From Candidatus Heimdallarchaeota archaeon (GTDB lineage Archaea; Asgardarchaeota; Njordarchaeia; Njordarchaeales; JAMOTR01), in assembly GCA_027068385.1 (NCBI GenBank), contig JAMOTR010000072.1, positions 1 to 22,602 on the forward strand: 22,602 nt of DNA. Reading direction: 5' to 3'. Shown piece after piece: positions 21,451 through 22,602 of the stretch. Each line of letters starts with the position of its first letter. Position 1 is the first letter of the stretch. Below the pieces are notes generated by a model. The model made no database searches and was not told the DNA's origin. It saw only the letters and a program-made list of their open reading frames with translations. Made by a program: the position numbers and the translations under genes.

Positions 21451-22602
21451 ATGGTTAAAGGGGCCGTTTTCTCCGGCATAATCTATGAGGAGCCTCCGTT
21501 TAGAGGGATATCCGTACGTTCCGCTATAGGCATAGAATACTCCTTGGGCGAGGATCCCAAAATTAGCGCCTTCGAGGCTTTACCGATACCCGGGGTTCCC
21601 GTGGAGGAGGCGGTTATATTATCTAAGAAGATGTACTCCGGTGAGGAAGCCGTGATCGTAACGCCCGCGCCTTATGACTTCCGGAAGCCTTTAGTGGAGG
21701 AAGCGGATATAGTGATACTCGACGGGAGGCGCGTGAACCGGTCCGAATCTTATCGGGTGAGATACGTGGGCGAATACGTTAAGCGTAAGATCGTGGGTTT
21801 CATAGGGGTACCCAAGGAGTTCATAAAGCCCCTCTTACTCGCGGGCGTGGACGTAGTCGTTAACGAATCTCCCGCTCGGAACTCGGAGAGTTCCCATCAT
21901 AAAGCGCGGAAGGAGTTCGTAAACGTAGTGGAAGAGAATCCTATAGCGCTACGCTTCTTGAGGCTCCTAGAGCGGGAAAGCGGGTTCCATGATGAGGTCA
22001 TATACGGGTCGCTCACGGCCATGGAAAGGCCCGAGGTGAGCTCTCGGATAGAGAGGATGAAGCTATACGAACCGCCCGAGGGCGATGTGTTGATACTCTT
22101 ACCGTGCGCGATGAGGAAGCCTTATAGTCTCTCGAGGACGCATAAGCCGATCGTAGAGGTAACGAAGAGGTACCGCGTGCACGAGCTCATAGTGACTTCT
22201 CCCTTGATACTCGTGCCGCGCGAGCTCGAGACGATCTTTCCCGCTATGAAATACGAACATCCCCCCACGGGTAAACGGACTTACGCGGAGAAGGGGGCGG
22301 CGGCGGAGATCCTTAATATAATATTAAGGAGGTACGAGTCCGCGGGATATAAACACGTGATAGCTTTCCTCCCTAAGGATTACCGCGAAGCGTTGGAGCT
22401 AGTGAGCTATCCGATGGAGGTATATGAGGGTGATCGTTTAGACGTGTCCCGGCTCAAGAGAAAGCTCTCCTCGTTGGCTTCAGCGGGTGACTTAAGGGAG
22501 GGCTCTCGGGACCGCGTAGGCATGGCTAAGAACGCATTAAAGCGGATGTACGGAATATCCCCCGAGGCGGAGGTGAGACGGTTCGTAGATCGTATAGCGA
22601 TG
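21451..22602 (+). CDS. arcS: Archaeosine synthase ArcS/TgtA2 (cut by window end)
   Basis: The frame is open from ATG 21451 to the window edge (384 codons), so the C-terminus is missing. ArcS acts after archaeosine tRNA-guanine transglycosylase to make archaeosine at tRNA position 15. Marks: RPEVSS-x-IERMKLYEPP, then the signature DVLILLPCAMRKPYSLSRTH (family LPCSxxKPYSxSxSH), and VPRELETIFPAMKYEHPPTGK-x-TY. The residue after TGK (276, CGG 22276-22278) is the Trp of the family's TGxW motif. The residue in RPEVSS-x is CGG where Trp/Phe is seen. Twelve CGG and no TGG or CGA are in frame. It begins 5 bp after the SPFH stop with a T-run between, so the two are probably co-transcribed. Confidence 0.85.
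   Translation, partial: MVKGAVFSGIIYEEPPFRGISVRSAIGIEYSLGEDPKISAFEALPIPGVPVEEAVILSKKMYSGEEAVIVTPAPYDFRKPLVEEADIVILDGRRVNRSESYRVRYVGEYVKRKIVGFIGVPKEFIKPLLLAGVDVVVNESPARNSESSHHKARKEFVNVVEENPIALRFLRLLERESGFHDEVIYGSLTAMERPEVSSRIERMKLYEPPEGDVLILLPCAMRKPYSLSRTHKPIVEVTKRYRVHELIVTSPLILVPRELETIFPAMKYEHPPTGKRTYAEKGAAAEILNIILRRYESAGYKHVIAFLPKDYREALELVSYPMEVYEGDRLDVSRLKRKLSSLASAGDLREGSRDRVGMAKNALKRMYGISPEAEVRRFVDRIAM

Noticed and set aside
1..22602. Random sequencing or assembly error as the cause of CGG at Trp sites.
   Set aside because: A TGG-to-CGG error would have to recur at dozens of conserved sites on both strands in over ten genes while sparing frames, and other codons are not affected.
1..22602. 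CGG read as another amino acid such as Gln, Lys or Tyr.
   Set aside because: QxxRW, GGTSW, WGIPT, WNWWAP and MTWKN are Trp-specific columns; no other residue fits all of them.
1..22602. General C-to-U relaxation in which CAA/CAG would also be stops.
   Set aside because: CAA and CAG occur inside conserved domains (for example the IDI-2 PLQEIVQ segment and the QxxRW Gln), so they are still Gln.

Overview
The window is a dense piece of an archaeal chromosome. The evidence is a TATA-binding protein, an archaeal ATP-dependent DNA ligase, archaeosine synthase, Trm1, archease, RNA 3'-phosphate cyclase, type 2 isopentenyl-diphosphate isomerase, a UMP kinase of archaeal type, the DUF655-rsmA gene pair, and AT-rich TATA-like boxes 20-45 bp upstream of many starts. 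The mix suggests a thermophilic TACK-type archaeon, but I cannot place it further. I see no insertion sequence, prophage, CRISPR array, tRNA or rRNA. Apart from short divergent gaps the region is coding, with no gene-free stretch above about 100 bp.

The main result is that this DNA does not seem to use the standard genetic code. (1) CGG reads as tryptophan. Wherever I know a family's invariant Trp, the codon here is CGG: QxxRW of the glycosyltransferase (9314-9316), GGTSW and WGIPT of IDI-2, WNWWAP and FFWP of the RND transporter, several Trp of glutamate dehydrogenase, and single columns in SPFH, NfeD, Trm1, DNA ligase, a FAD-dependent dehydrogenase and ArcS. Invariant Arg in the same proteins use CGC, CGT, AGA or AGG. 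By hand I count about 120 in-frame CGG against about 15 TGG in about 7,400 codons. (2) CGA reads as stop. I found no in-frame CGA inside any gene body. It occurs only at or just past the natural C-terminus of five genes (2567, 7821, 12629, 12991, 16654), and reading it as stop removes or shortens most of the odd gene overlaps. Together TGG/CGG = Trp and TGA/CGA = stop, while CGC/CGT stay Arg and CAA/CAG stay Gln. Residues given as Arg by a standard-code translation should be Trp at CGG, and five C-termini should be shortened. I know of no described code with this pair, but could not search.

Layout. 2-499 (+): end of a membrane protein. 494-3232 (-): PhoU-like protein, archease, UMP kinase and Trm1, tightly packed. 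3269-3952 (-): unknown helical protein. 3990-11920 (-): DNA ligase, glycosyltransferase 2, RtcA, RND transporter and IDI-2, in order of transcription. 12016-12681 (+): NfeD-like membrane protein. 12629-14302 (-): DUF655, RsmA and an unknown small protein. 14367-16639 (+): amino-acid-permease-like transporter and TBP. 16654-19354 (-): FAD-dependent dehydrogenase and glutamate dehydrogenase. 19457-22602 (+): THUMP-type RNA methyltransferase, SPFH/stomatin protein and archaeosine synthase (cut by the window end).

The gene content is mostly RNA modification and repair (Trm1, archease, RtcA, RsmA, DUF655, THUMP methyltransferase, ArcS) plus isoprenoid, nitrogen and membrane functions. The TBP is itself unusual: its second repeat carries an inserted helical hairpin with a symmetric CX13C-X8-CX13C pattern, and it has a 30-odd-residue N-terminal extension.
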